64,000 bases of DNA from positions 124,001 to 188,000 of the forward strand of contig NZ_JACJRU010000001.1 of the NCBI RefSeq assembly GCF_014697425.1. The letters run 5' to 3'. The DNA comes from Nostoc sp. FACHB-110. Lineage in GTDB: Bacteria; Cyanobacteriota; Cyanobacteriia; Cyanobacteriales; Nostocaceae. A program made the translations under genes and the position numbers. This document shows, one piece after another, positions 9,443-18,027 of the stretch (position 1 is its first letter; each line of letters opens with the position of its first letter). The notes beneath the pieces are model-generated. The model saw nothing but the letters and a program-made list of their open reading frames with translations. It was not told where the DNA came from and did not search any database.

Positions 9443-10150
9443 ATGAACAGTCAGTCATTTTTAACAGATGGAGATCGAGAAAATAATTTTTATAAATTTG
9501 TTATAAATAATCCTTTTAATTCCCCAGCATCTGACACTAGGCCGATATCGGCTTTAGAAGAAAGCGATTTACGCTCTTGGGCGTTGAAGTCAGCTAAACA
9601 AGGAAATTATACTCAAGCGATCGCCCTGTTGAACAAGTTAATTCAGCATCACCCGCAAAATGCGGTTGATTACAATAATCGGGGTTTAATTTATTTTCAA
9701 AGTGGTGACAAGCAAAAGGCTTTGGTGGACTACAACACAGCCTTACAATTAAATCCCAATTTAGCTGGTGCTTATAATAATCGAGCCAATTACTACGCAG
9801 CTTGTGGAGAGTTAATTGCTGCATTGGCTGACTATGACCAAGCTATTGATTTAAATCCTAGTTATGTCAGGGCTTGGATTAACCGTGGGATCACTTTACG
9901 CGATTTAGGGCAGTATGAAGAGGCAATTGATAATTTTGACATGGCACTGCTATTTGGTCAGCTAGAGACGCATATTTGGGCTGAACGCGGCAGAACTTAC
10001 CATCTTTGGGGTGATTGGAATTGTGCTATTGCTGATTATCGTCGAGCTTTAGCAAAAATAACCTTGCTCGGCCGCAAAGGTGATATTGCTGTTTATCGTT
10101 TGCAGTTAAAAATGGAAAATTGGCTAGATGAACTTTTGGGCAAATGCTAA
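9443..10150 (+). CDS. TPR repeat protein
   Basis: 235 residues. After an unstructured 40-residue head come five tandem tetratricopeptide repeats (about residues 46-215) with typical positions: YNNRGLIYFQSGDKQKAL, AYNNRANYYAACGELIAAL, AWINRGITLRDLGQYEEAI. It is a cytoplasmic scaffold for protein contacts with an unknown partner. There is no signal peptide. GGCAGGGAG lies 8 nt before the ATG. The gene stands alone. Confidence 0.88.
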   Translation: MNSQSFLTDGDRENNFYKFVINNPFNSPASDTRPISALEESDLRSWALKSAKQGNYTQAIALLNKLIQHHPQNAVDYNNRGLIYFQSGDKQKALVDYNTALQLNPNLAGAYNNRANYYAACGELIAALADYDQAIDLNPSYVRAWINRGITLRDLGQYEEAIDNFDMALLFGQLETHIWAERGRTYHLWGDWNCAIADYRRALAKITLLGRKGDIAVYRLQLKMENWLDELLGKC

Positions 10151-10439
10151 TTTTTCCGGTTTCCCAACCACGATAGGCTGAATTAGTAGTGACATCAAGT
10201 TTGATGAAGGATGGAAACCCTGCAAGTGCTAATAGCTAATCTCTGATTACTGTAGCAGTCCTTGTAGCAGTTGCTTGACTTCTAATTCCCTGCCTATTTG
10301 AGGAGTTGAAAAATCAAATCGGATTGCTGGATGTAGCTTTTGAATAATTAGCTATTAGATATTTTTGATGTGTATACATCTATATAGGCATAAATTAAAC
10401 TACAACTACCCCTCCTAAATCTCTCAATCAAGATTTTGT
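10151..10439. other. Spacer with degenerate repeat
   Basis: Between convergent genes. It contains GTAGCAGTCCTTGTAGCAGTTGC direct duplications and a degenerate copy of the repeat ending ATCAAATCGGATTGC (10311-10326), related to the elements at 2002 and 50218. No gene is seen. Confidence 0.45.
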
Positions 10440-10850
10440 TTATGGGAGGGAATTTAAGTCTTTAATTTCTTTCCCATCCTGATTCATAATCACAATCAGT
10501 CTTTGGTTGGGTGAAAATTTATATCCTTGCTGTTCAATGATGCTTTTAGTTTGCCGAGGATCAAAGTTACGAGTGAATTCTGCTTGTAAGGTATTCACAC
10601 GCCCTTCCATCAGTTTGACTTCAGTCCGAACTTCTCGCAACTTTTCTTGCTGTAACCAGTGATAAGGCACAAGTTGAGTCAAGGCGGAGACGGCGGCGGC
10701 GAAGACAGCTAAATTTACACCTATTTTGACTGTGGTTTCCAATGCCATTACTTGGTAAGAACGCTGGCGAAGATGGCGTTTTGGACGGGGTGTAACTTGG
10801 CGTTTTTGTATAGGTTGTAACGGCAGTTGAGATGGTTGGAAAGCATTCAT
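10440..10850 (-). CDS. Slr1601-type putative cell-division protein
   Basis: 136 residues. The N-terminus is basic and Pro/Gln-rich (about 1-35). A hydrophobic helix (about 42-62, NLAVFAAAVSALTQLV) is followed by a coiled-coil stretch (LREVRTEVKLMEGRVNTLQ). The C-terminus is short, with NQRLIVIMNQDGKEI. This plan, a basic head, one membrane helix and a FtsB/FtsL-like coiled coil, matches the cyanobacterial Slr1601 family named as putative cell-division proteins. The cell-division link is from family naming, not seen here. It is probably an inner-membrane protein with the coil in the periplasm. Confidence 0.75.
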   Translation of the reverse strand: MNAFQPSQLPLQPIQKRQVTPRPKRHLRQRSYQVMALETTVKIGVNLAVFAAAVSALTQLVPYHWLQQEKLREVRTEVKLMEGRVNTLQAEFTRNFDPRQTKSIIEQQGYKFSPNQRLIVIMNQDGKEIKDLNSLP

Positions 10851-11241
10851 AATTTTTAAAATAACCTCACTAGTTCAATCAAAGCACGACAAACCTACTA
10901 TTGTCGCTATTTAAGGCTAAAGTTAGCTGTCATATTACTTCATTTTTGGGCGATTGCTACACGTATGTTAAAAGTTCAAAATTACGAGAACATACGTAAG
11001 TATGCGGTAGTTAACGGTTAGTTATTCTTAACTACCAGATCAGCACAATTGCACCCAGCATCCCAGGATTATTCATCTTTTGCGATTTTATGTCAATGCC
11101 AATCAAATACGATAATGGTTATAACCCTACAGGGTTGACTTAAAATAAAGTTATCTGTGGAGTTAAAAACAGGATAATTATTCTGTTAAAAGCTGAAAAT
11201 TAAAAACAAATTCAGTAATTTACACATAAAACTTAATATTT
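10851..11241. other. Spacer with two hairpins
   Basis: Two perfect 9-bp inverted repeats: ACGTATGTT/AACATACGT (10961-10969, 10989-10997) and GGTAGTTAA/TTAACTACC (11006-11014, 11028-11036). They lie between two minus-strand genes. No T-run marks them as terminators. They could be operators or part of a decayed repeat. Confidence 0.45.
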
Positions 11242-11685
11242 TTACGCATCGGTCGTCTCATCTTTATGATGACCGTTTCGCTCGCGCTTAAGACTTTCTT
11301 CTAAAGCTTGAATTTGTTCGCGCCGGGCTTCTAATTCTAAGGAACGACGGGCTAAGTCTTGATTTTGTAATGTTAAAGATTGTCGCCACTGTTCAGCCCG
11401 TTCTGCTTCTTCTTGTAATAATTCTGGGGTCATACCCACACTCAGGTATGTTTGTACTAAATGAAGTACCCAATTACTAGCATCTTCTATTTTTTCAATG
11501 TCACCTGTAGGAGAAAGTTCTACTAACACCAGCAATTTTTCACTCATGGTGTTGCCTTTACCCAACAAAATAAAAGCCTCTTCTGGGATAATGGCCCACA
11601 GATTTTCAGCTTCTTGACGTGCTAACAAGCGCAATTGGTACTGGTCTAAAAATTCGTTTTTATGTACCTGAGCTAGATATAGCAT
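11242..11685 (-). CDS. Conserved cyanobacterial hypothetical, coiled-coil C-terminus
   Basis: 147 residues. Residues 1-75 form a mixed alpha/beta segment (MLYLAQVHKNEFLDQYQLRL, EKLLVLVELSPTGDIEKIED). The rest is a charged helix, about 85-140, with heptad-like ARRSLELEARREQIQALEES predicting a coiled coil. The C-terminus is His/Asp/Glu-rich. There is no signal peptide. It lies between valS and the Slr1601-type gene on the same strand, with gaps of 176 and 391 nt that argue against tight co-transcription. Function is not recognised. Confidence 0.75.
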   Translation of the reverse strand: MLYLAQVHKNEFLDQYQLRLLARQEAENLWAIIPEEAFILLGKGNTMSEKLLVLVELSPTGDIEKIEDASNWVLHLVQTYLSVGMTPELLQEEAERAEQWRQSLTLQNQDLARRSLELEARREQIQALEESLKRERNGHHKDETTDA

Positions 11686-11861
11686 GATCGTCGTTTGGCT
11701 CCACTTTACAATTAAAAATTAAAGACAAAATTTAAATTAAACCAGAAAATGAAATTAAGTTATTTTACTTGGGAAATTGTTAGTTATGGGTAATTGGTGA
11801 GAGTTGGGAAATTGACTCTCCTATTACCCATAAAAGTGTTGCTAAACCACCTCAGCGATAT

Positions 11862-14800
11862 CTACGATAACTCCTGAAGGCGTACGCGTAAAATTTCGAC
11901 TTGCTTTTCCGCCTCGGCTAAGGCATCTTTCGCTCCTTGTACCACGTCGGCTGGTGCTTTATCGACAAACTTAGGATTGCTTAACCTACCTCTGAGGGCT
12001 TGGGCTTCAGTTTCGGCTTTGTTGAAGCTTTTCTGGAGTTTAGCCCGCAGTGTTTCCACATCGATGACACCAGTCAAAGGAATTACCACTTGGACTGTAC
12101 CAATAACCCCAGTAATAGTTTGTTCTGGTGTTTGAGGTTTTTCTAGGACGGCTTGCTGCTGTAGTGGCTGTGTAGTTGCTGGGAAAAACTTCGCCAAGAA
12201 TTTTTGTCTAGCTTCCGCAGTCAAAAGATTACGGGAAACAAACCACACACTATAGCCTAAACCAACAATTTCAAAAAAGTTGTTGACAATAGGAATGTGG
12301 TTAACAGTATTACCAACGGCTATACCGATTCTGGCAAAGACCAGCCCTAAAATCACTAAACCAATATTCTTCCAGTTTCGTTGCGGTTTTTGTGGTGCTG
12401 GTGCAACTTGGCTGGTTGGTTCACTGGCAAAGTTTAAGGTTTCCACCTTAGCCAAATCTTTGATATAAGCCTGACCTGCGGTGAGAATTTGCTGTTCTTT
12501 GGGATTATCAGTTTGCAAATAAACTTTAACTTTCGCCCCTGGCTTCACATCTGCCTCAGCACGTAAATTCCGAATTGTGCGGATAGTCCCAATTAGCAAT
12601 TCAAACTGTTCTTCCAAAGCGGGATCAATTAAGTTGGCATCTACTTGGGGATAAGCTTGTAAAGCTAACGTTTGTTGAGAATCGGGGCTTTGTTGGGTGA
12701 GTGTTTGCCAAATTTCCTCAGTGATGTGCGGCATAAAGGGATGTAGTAGTTTTAAAATCCCTTCTAATACGTAGGCGAGAATTTGTTGGGCGGCGCGACG
12801 AGATGCGGGATCAGCACTTGGTTGTAACCTGGATTTGACTAGTTCAATATACCAGTCACAGAAATCACCCCAGATAAATTCGTACAGACCTTTGGCGGCT
12901 TCTCCTAGACCGTAGTTATCAATGTAATTGGTAGTTTGCTTGACTACTTGATGATAGCGAGAAAGAATCCAGCGATCGCTTAATTCATTGCTGAGTGGCT
13001 GACCAAGTTGTGCAGGAGTTTGCCCATCGAGATTCATCATGACGAATCTAGCCGCATTCCACAACTTATTGGCAAAGTTGCGCGAAGCTTCTACCGATGG
13101 TGACTCATCTTTTTTGCGATCGTATTCTAAGCGGATATCTTGACCCGCACCAGCCACTTCCTTAACTAAGGTGTAGCGTAGGGCATCTGTACCATATTTA
13201 TCAATTAATAACAGTGGGTCAATGCCATTACCTTTAGTTTTTGACATTTTCTGGCCTTTTTCATCCAGCACCAACCCGTGGATATAAACATCTTGAAATG
13301 GCATTTTTCCGGTAAAATGACCCGCCATCATCGTCATTCTGGCAACCCAGAAAAAGATAATGTCAAAACCTGTCACTAGGGTAGTAGTGGGGTAATACTT
13401 AGCTAAATCTGGGGTTTGTTCCGGCCAGCCCAAAGTTGAGAACGGCCACAACCCCGAAGAAAACCAAGTATCAAGGACATCCGGGTCTTGTTGTAACTGC
13501 ACATTGTCGCCAAATTGGGCTTTGGCTTTTTCCCAAGCTGTATCAGCAGATTTAGCTACGACAAACGGAGTCGTATCAGTGATTTGCCCGTCAGTTTCAC
13601 TAACAGCGTACCAAGCCGGAATTTGATGACCCCACCACAATTGACGGGAAATACACCAATCTTTGAGTTTCACCAACCAATCACGGTAAACTTTTGTCCA
13701 GCGTTGGGGGACAAACTCAGGCGAATTTTTTTGGTCGAGGAATTCTAAAGCATTGTCCGCCATTGGGCGAATTTTGACAAACCACTGAGTTGAAAGTAGA
13801 GGTTCGACTGGGACTTTACCGCGATCGCTATAAGGAACGGTATGCTTATAATCTTCTATCTTCACCAACACCCCATCAGCTTCTAAGCGAGAAACCACAT
13901 TCTTTCTAGCCACAAAGCGGTCTTGTCCTTGAAACTCGCCAGCATTAGCATTGAGAGTCCCATCCTTATTCAAGATATTAATAAACGGTAGATTGTGACG
14001 CTTACCCATTTCAAAATCATTGGGATCATGGGCTGGTGTTACCTTCACACAACCAGTACCGAAACTGGGGTCAACCAACTCATCACCAATAATGGGAATT
14101 TCCCGTTGCATAATTGGCAGAGTTAAAGTTTTACCAATCAGATGCTTGTACCTCTCATCATTAGGATTTACCGCTACCCCGGTATCACCTAACATCGTTT
14201 CTGGTCGAGTCGTCGCCACCTCAACATAACCAGAACCATCGGTCAGTGGATAACGAAAATGCCAGAGATTACCATCAACCTCCTGAGATTCCACCTCCAC
14301 ATCCGACACAGCCGACTGCGTAGCCGGACACCAATTTACCAAATATTCGCCACGATAAATTAAACCTTCATCATAGAGACTGACAAAAGCTTCCACCACA
14401 GCTTTCGATAAGCCCTCATCCATAGTGAACCGTTCGCGTGACCAGTCCACCGAGACACCCAAACGGCGTAATTGATTCACAATTGATCCCCCAGACTCCG
14501 CCTTCCACTGCCAAGCGCGTTCTAGGAATTGTTCCCGCCCCAACTCAGAGCGAGTTTTACCTTCTTTTTTGAGTTGTTTTTCTAGCATCGTATGTACAGC
14601 GATACTAGCGTGGTCAGTGCCAGGAAGCCACAGAGTATTGCGTCCTTGCATCCGGTGATAACGCACCAGAACATCAATTAAGGCACTTTCAAAAGCGTGA
14701 CCCATGTGCAAACTGCCAGTCACATTCGGTGGCGGAATCACAACACAATAAGGTTCGCCACCGTGATTAGGGTCAGCTTTGTAAACTTGGTTTTCTTCCC

Positions 14801-14873
14801 AGAACTTTTGCCATTTAGCTTCAGTGGAGAAGGGTTCGTACAGACTGGGAAGATTTAGGATAGTTGCGGTCAT
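11862..14873 (-). CDS. valS: Valyl-tRNA synthetase with CAAD membrane anchor
   Basis: 1003 residues; charges tRNA(Val) with valine. The class I signatures HMGH (near residue 57) and KMSKTKGN (about 541-548) are present. The editing domain lies between them with [12 protein letters not shown], and the anticodon-binding helical domain follows KMSKS. Near the C-terminus (about 835-898) two hydrophobic helices, [19 protein letters not shown] and [14 protein letters not shown], interrupt the usual ValRS sequence. They match the CAAD domain that cyanobacteria append to several synthetases to attach them to thylakoid membranes. The normal C-terminal coiled coil (about 930-1003) closes the protein. 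Start ATG at 14873. Confidence 0.97.
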   Translation of the reverse strand: MTATILNLPSLYEPFSTEAKWQKFWEENQVYKADPNHGGEPYCVVIPPPNVTGSLHMGHAFESALIDVLVRYHRMQGRNTLWLPGTDHASIAVHTMLEKQLKKEGKTRSELGREQFLERAWQWKAESGGSIVNQLRRLGVSVDWSRERFTMDEGLSKAVVEAFVSLYDEGLIYRGEYLVNWCPATQSAVSDVEVESQEVDGNLWHFRYPLTDGSGYVEVATTRPETMLGDTGVAVNPNDERYKHLIGKTLTLPIMQREIPIIGDELVDPSFGTGCVKVTPAHDPNDFEMGKRHNLPFINILNKDGTLNANAGEFQGQDRFVARKNVVSRLEADGVLVKIEDYKHTVPYSDRGKVPVEPLLSTQWFVKIRPMADNALEFLDQKNSPEFVPQRWTKVYRDWLVKLKDWCISRQLWWGHQIPAWYAVSETDGQITDTTPFVVAKSADTAWEKAKAQFGDNVQLQQDPDVLDTWFSSGLWPFSTLGWPEQTPDLAKYYPTTTLVTGFDIIFFWVARMTMMAGHFTGKMPFQDVYIHGLVLDEKGQKMSKTKGNGIDPLLLIDKYGTDALRYTLVKEVAGAGQDIRLEYDRKKDESPSVEASRNFANKLWNAARFVMMNLDGQTPAQLGQPLSNELSDRWILSRYHQVVKQTTNYIDNYGLGEAAKGLYEFIWGDFCDWYIELVKSRLQPSADPASRRAAQQILAYVLEGILKLLHPFMPHITEEIWQTLTQQSPDSQQTLALQAYPQVDANLIDPALEEQFELLIGTIRTIRNLRAEADVKPGAKVKVYLQTDNPKEQQILTAGQAYIKDLAKVETLNFASEPTSQVAPAPQKPQRNWKNIGLVILGLVFARIGIAVGNTVNHIPIVNNFFEIVGLGYSVWFVSRNLLTAEARQKFLAKFFPATTQPLQQQAVLEKPQTPEQTITGVIGTVQVVIPLTGVIDVETLRAKLQKSFNKAETEAQALRGRLSNPKFVDKAPADVVQGAKDALAEAEKQVEILRVRLQELS

Positions 14874-14940
14874 GGGGGGAAAACTAAGTGTGGAAGGACT
14901 TTAATAAATTTTGCCACAGGGTTGCAGGGGGTTTTAATGG

Positions 14941-14964
14941 AAACGAACCACAGAGGCGCAGAGA
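14941..14964. repeat. Left 24-bp inverted repeat flanking the GxxExxY gene
   Basis: Starts AAACGAACCACAGAGGCGCA. Its perfect 24-bp reverse complement is at 15403-15426. The phrase is the common cyanobacterial 'accacagaggcgcagag' repeat. The pair brackets the gene at 15018-15383. Confidence 0.85.
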
Positions 14965-15017
14965 AGCCAGTGCGTTGCGGGGGTTCCCCCCGTTGTAGCA
15001 ACTGGCGCAACACAGAG

Positions 15018-15383
15018 ATGAATCGTCTGACTGGGGAGGTGATTGGGGCTGCGATTGAGGTGCATCGGGTTTTGGGGACTGGCTTTTTGGAGGAGGTATA
15101 TCAAGAGGCACTAATTATAGAATTTTTATGGCGTGGCATACCTCATGAGTTTGAAAAGTTTGTAACAGTTAATTACAAAGGTCATGAGGTAGGCAAAGGT
15201 AGATTAGATTTTTTAGTTGCTAACTGTTTAGTAGTGGAATTAAAAGCCGTCCAAAACCTAGCACCCATCCATGAAGCCCAAGTTCTCTCCTACCTAAAAA
15301 TGACAAATTACCCTTTAGGCCTCCTCATAAACTTTAATGTCCCTCTCCTAAAAGATGGCATAAAACGCATTATTCTCTCCTAA
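15018..15383 (+). CDS. GxxExxY family protein
   Basis: 121 residues from the ATG at 15018. The longer frame from 14922 would translate the flanking repeat, so I reject that start. The opening reads MNRLTGEVIGAAIEVHRVLG and then GFLEEVYQEAL, the G-x-x-E-x-x-Y motif naming the family. A PD-(D/E)XK-like core follows: RLDFLVANCLVVELKAV with Asp, Glu and Lys in nuclease-like spacing. The C-terminus is LLINFNVPLLKDGIKRI. These small proteins are common in cyanobacteria and their function is unproven; a nuclease-like role is inference. The gene is bracketed by perfect 24-bp inverted repeats, suggesting it moves or spreads with them. Confidence 0.88.
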   Translation: MNRLTGEVIGAAIEVHRVLGTGFLEEVYQEALIIEFLWRGIPHEFEKFVTVNYKGHEVGKGRLDFLVANCLVVELKAVQNLAPIHEAQVLSYLKMTNYPLGLLINFNVPLLKDGIKRIILS

Positions 15384-15402
15384 TAACTCTTCTCCTCTGC
15401 GC

Positions 15403-15426
15403 TCTCTGCGCCTCTGTGGTTCGTTT
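15403..15426. repeat. Right 24-bp inverted repeat flanking the GxxExxY gene
   Basis: Exact reverse complement of 14941-14964, ending CTGTGGTTCGTTT. It begins 20 nt after the GxxExxY stop and ends 14 nt before the permease start. A second partial CTCTGCG copy lies just before it (15395-15401). Confidence 0.85.
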
Positions 15427-15439
15427 AAAAAATTATTTT

Positions 15440-16720
15440 ATGACACATTCACGCTCCCCCTGGTATTACATCCCCACCCTATATTTTGCCTCCGGTGTAC
15501 CTTACATCATCATCAACACAGTTTCCGTTATCTTCTATAAAAAACTAGGCATAGACAACACACAAATTGCCGTCTGGACTAGCCTGCTTTATCTCCCTTG
15601 GGTGATCAAAATGTTTTGGGGGCCAATTGTAGATACTTACTCAACTAAAAGAAAATGGCTAATTTACACTCAATTTGCTATGTTCTGTTGCTTGGGTTTA
15701 ATCGCATTTTGCTTACAATTACCTAACTTCTTTTTTATCTCCCTTGCAGCCTTAACAGTGGGAGCATTTATTTCTGCAACTTATGATATTGCCACAGATG
15801 GCTTTTATCTTTTAGCTTTAAGTCCCGAACAACAAGCATTTTTCGTGGGCATTCGCTCACTATTTTATAGACTAGCGGTTATCTTTGGTTCAGGGTTATT
15901 AGTAGTTTTAGCAGGTCAGCTTGAAGGATATCTAAATAACATCCCCTTAAGCTGGACGATATCTATTGGCTTTTCCGCAGTTATTTTAGCAATCCTGTTT
16001 ATTTTTCACCGTTTAACTCTGCCTTTGCCAGATACAGATAAACCAAGACAGCTACAGGCAACTAACAATATACCGTTTTGGACAATCATTAGTTCTTATT
16101 TTACTCAAGAAAAAATTATTTTTATTTTAGGATTTATTTTGCTCTATCGCTTTGGCGAAGCTATGCTAGTTAAGTTTGCTTCGTTATTTTTGCTAGATCA
16201 GCCACAAGCAGGTGGTTTAGGGCTAACAACATCAGATGTTGGCTTAGTCTACGGCACATTTGGCGTAATCTCTCTGATTGCAGGAGGAATTTTAGGCGGA
16301 TTAGTAATTGCCAAGTATGGTTTAAAAAAATGTCTATTTTCTATGGCTTTGGCTTTGAATTTACCTGATTTATTTTATGTGTATATGGCTTATACTAAAC
16401 CGTCTTTGACTTTAGTTTATCCTCTAGTATCCTTAGAGCAATTTGGTTATGGTTTTGGGTTTACTGCGTTTAGTGTTTATTTAATGTACATCTGCCAAGG
16501 AGAGTATAAAACCTCTCATTTTGCTATTTCTACTGGCATTATGGCTTTAGGAATGATGTTACCAGGAATAGTTAGTGGATATCTACAACCTTTATTAGGA
16601 TATCCATTATTTTTTAGCTTGGTTTGTTTACTGACTATTCCGGGGATGATTATTTTATTTTTTATTCCTTTAACAGAAGAAATACAGCATACATCTAGCG
16701 AAAATTCAAACAATTCATGA
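15440..16720 (+). CDS. AmpG-like MFS permease
   Basis: About 426 residues with 12 predicted membrane helices. ATG at 15440 (MTHSRSPWYYIP) is chosen because the upstream extension lies inside a 24-bp repeat. The first segment, YFASGVPYIIINTVSVIFYKK, and WVIKMFWGPIVD resemble AmpG/SLC33-type transporters. Family members import muropeptides or other large solutes, with protons, across the inner membrane. The stop overlaps by 4 nt (ATGA) the start of an amino-sugar kinase-like gene, so the two are translationally coupled. A role in salvage of cell-wall sugars is therefore plausible but unproven; the substrate could be another sugar or a CoA-type compound. Confidence 0.82.
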   Translation: MTHSRSPWYYIPTLYFASGVPYIIINTVSVIFYKKLGIDNTQIAVWTSLLYLPWVIKMFWGPIVDTYSTKRKWLIYTQFAMFCCLGLIAFCLQLPNFFFISLAALTVGAFISATYDIATDGFYLLALSPEQQAFFVGIRSLFYRLAVIFGSGLLVVLAGQLEGYLNNIPLSWTISIGFSAVILAILFIFHRLTLPLPDTDKPRQLQATNNIPFWTIISSYFTQEKIIFILGFILLYRFGEAMLVKFASLFLLDQPQAGGLGLTTSDVGLVYGTFGVISLIAGGILGGLVIAKYGLKKCLFSMALALNLPDLFYVYMAYTKPSLTLVYPLVSLEQFGYGFGFTAFSVYLMYICQGEYKTSHFAISTGIMALGMMLPGIVSGYLQPLLGYPLFFSLVCLLTIPGMIILFFIPLTEEIQHTSSENSNNS

Positions 16721-17673
16721 GTTACGTTTTAGGAATAGATGGTGGTGGTACTAAAACGGTATGTGTCCTGATGGATGATACTGGTAAAGTACTAGGATGT
16801 GGTATGGGAGGCGCGTCCAATTATCACAGTGTTGGTGTTGAAGCTACAATCCAATCAATTCATTCTGCTATATATAAAGCAGCTAATGAAGCTCTCAAAT
16901 CTATTGATGCGATCGCAGTTAAAGCAATATGTTTAGGGTTAGCTGGTGTTGGCCGTCCATTTGATGTGCAAATCATTCAAGGAATAGTTAAAGAGTTACA
17001 AAATAGTAATTGGCTACCAATTAATTGGGATTTATCACCTTCTCATATCATCATCTGTCATGATGCGTTGATTGCTTTGGTTGGTGGCATTGGTGATGAT
17101 GTAGGAATTGTTGTCGCAGCAGGTACAGGCTCGATAGTTTTTGGACGCAATCAACAGGGACAAACTCACCGCGTTGGCGGTTGGGGTTATATTTTAGGCG
17201 ATGAAGGTAGTGCCTATAAAATTGCTGTTGCTGGTATGCACACAGCACTCAAATCTTATGATGGAAGAGAAAAAATCACAAGTTTAGTAGATGGTTTTAA
17301 ACAACATCTTAGTTTGAAAAACATAGAAGAATTAATTGAAGTTGTATATCAACGAGGTTGGGGAGTTACAGAAATAGCTGCTTTGGCAAAAGTTGTAGAT
17401 ATAGCGGCAGTTTCAGGTGATGAATTAGCAAATCAGATAATTGATCAAGCAGTAGCAGATTTAGTTAATTCTACATCTACAGTCATCAATCGAATTTTCA
17501 CAGATAACTCTAGTATTGAAATCGTAACTGTCGGTAGTGTTTGGCAAGGTAAATCTCAAATGCAAGAGAGATTTGCTGCATCTATTGGCAATATTTTTCC
17601 GTTTGTTAAAGTAATTCATCCTAAATATGAGCCTGCTTATGGTGCTGGGTTGTTGGCAATCAAGCAGTTATGA
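16717..17673 (+). CDS. BadF/BadG-type N-acetylglucosamine kinase-like ATPase
   Basis: 318 residues of the ASKHA fold. The phosphate-1 loop GIDGGGTKTVCVLMDD is at the N-terminus. Asp-containing HDALIAL and the phosphate-2 loop VAAGTGSIVFG follow, with GGWGYILGDEGSAY near residue 150, a signature of GlcNAc kinases and related BadF/BadG/BcrA/BcrD ATPases. It probably phosphorylates an amino sugar such as GlcNAc using ATP in the cytoplasm. The 4-nt overlap with the AmpG-like permease supports an uptake-then-phosphorylate pair. The iron-sulphur Cys residues of true BcrA/D subunits are not seen, arguing against a dehydratase activator. Confidence 0.88.
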   Translation: MSYVLGIDGGGTKTVCVLMDDTGKVLGCGMGGASNYHSVGVEATIQSIHSAIYKAANEALKSIDAIAVKAICLGLAGVGRPFDVQIIQGIVKELQNSNWLPINWDLSPSHIIICHDALIALVGGIGDDVGIVVAAGTGSIVFGRNQQGQTHRVGGWGYILGDEGSAYKIAVAGMHTALKSYDGREKITSLVDGFKQHLSLKNIEELIEVVYQRGWGVTEIAALAKVVDIAAVSGDELANQIIDQAVADLVNSTSTVINRIFTDNSSIEIVTVGSVWQGKSQMQERFAASIGNIFPFVKVIHPKYEPAYGAGLLAIKQL

Positions 17674-18027
17674 TAAGATAATGTCAGTCTGATTGATTAC
17701 TTGCCTTGGCGACTAGAAGTCGTAGCTACACAGGCAAAACCTGTCTACGCAGGTTCAAATAAAGTAAGTATTTTAAACAGCATTCAGCAGTTTTTACAAG
17801 TAACCATAGAGCAATGAAGTAGTACCGCAGCCAAAACGTCAAAACAAAATCAACACAGCAAGTTTGACAAGGTTACTTCACAATCATCATGAGCTAAACA
17901 TAGAGTCACTCCTAATTTTTTAAATTAAGCCGCTAGGAAGTTGTAGCGACTAAGTTTTTTATGCCTAATTCACCCGTGTTTTGTGTGTAGATACGAGTGA
18001 AATTTGATAATTTGAGGTTGGGCAAGA
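17674..18027. other. Spacer with dispersed repeat
   Basis: 354 bp. It contains CGACTAGAAGTCG (17709-17721) and ACAGGCAAAACCTGT (17730-17744), small palindromes of a phrase common in Nostocales spacers. The ABC-F promoter region follows, with GAGGTTGGGCAAG just before the ATG at 18028. No gene is seen. Confidence 0.5.

Noticed and set aside
14922..15017. N-terminal extension of the GxxExxY protein
   Set aside because: These 32 codons translate the inverted repeat and a G/C palindrome, and family members begin at the MNRLTGEV-type start.
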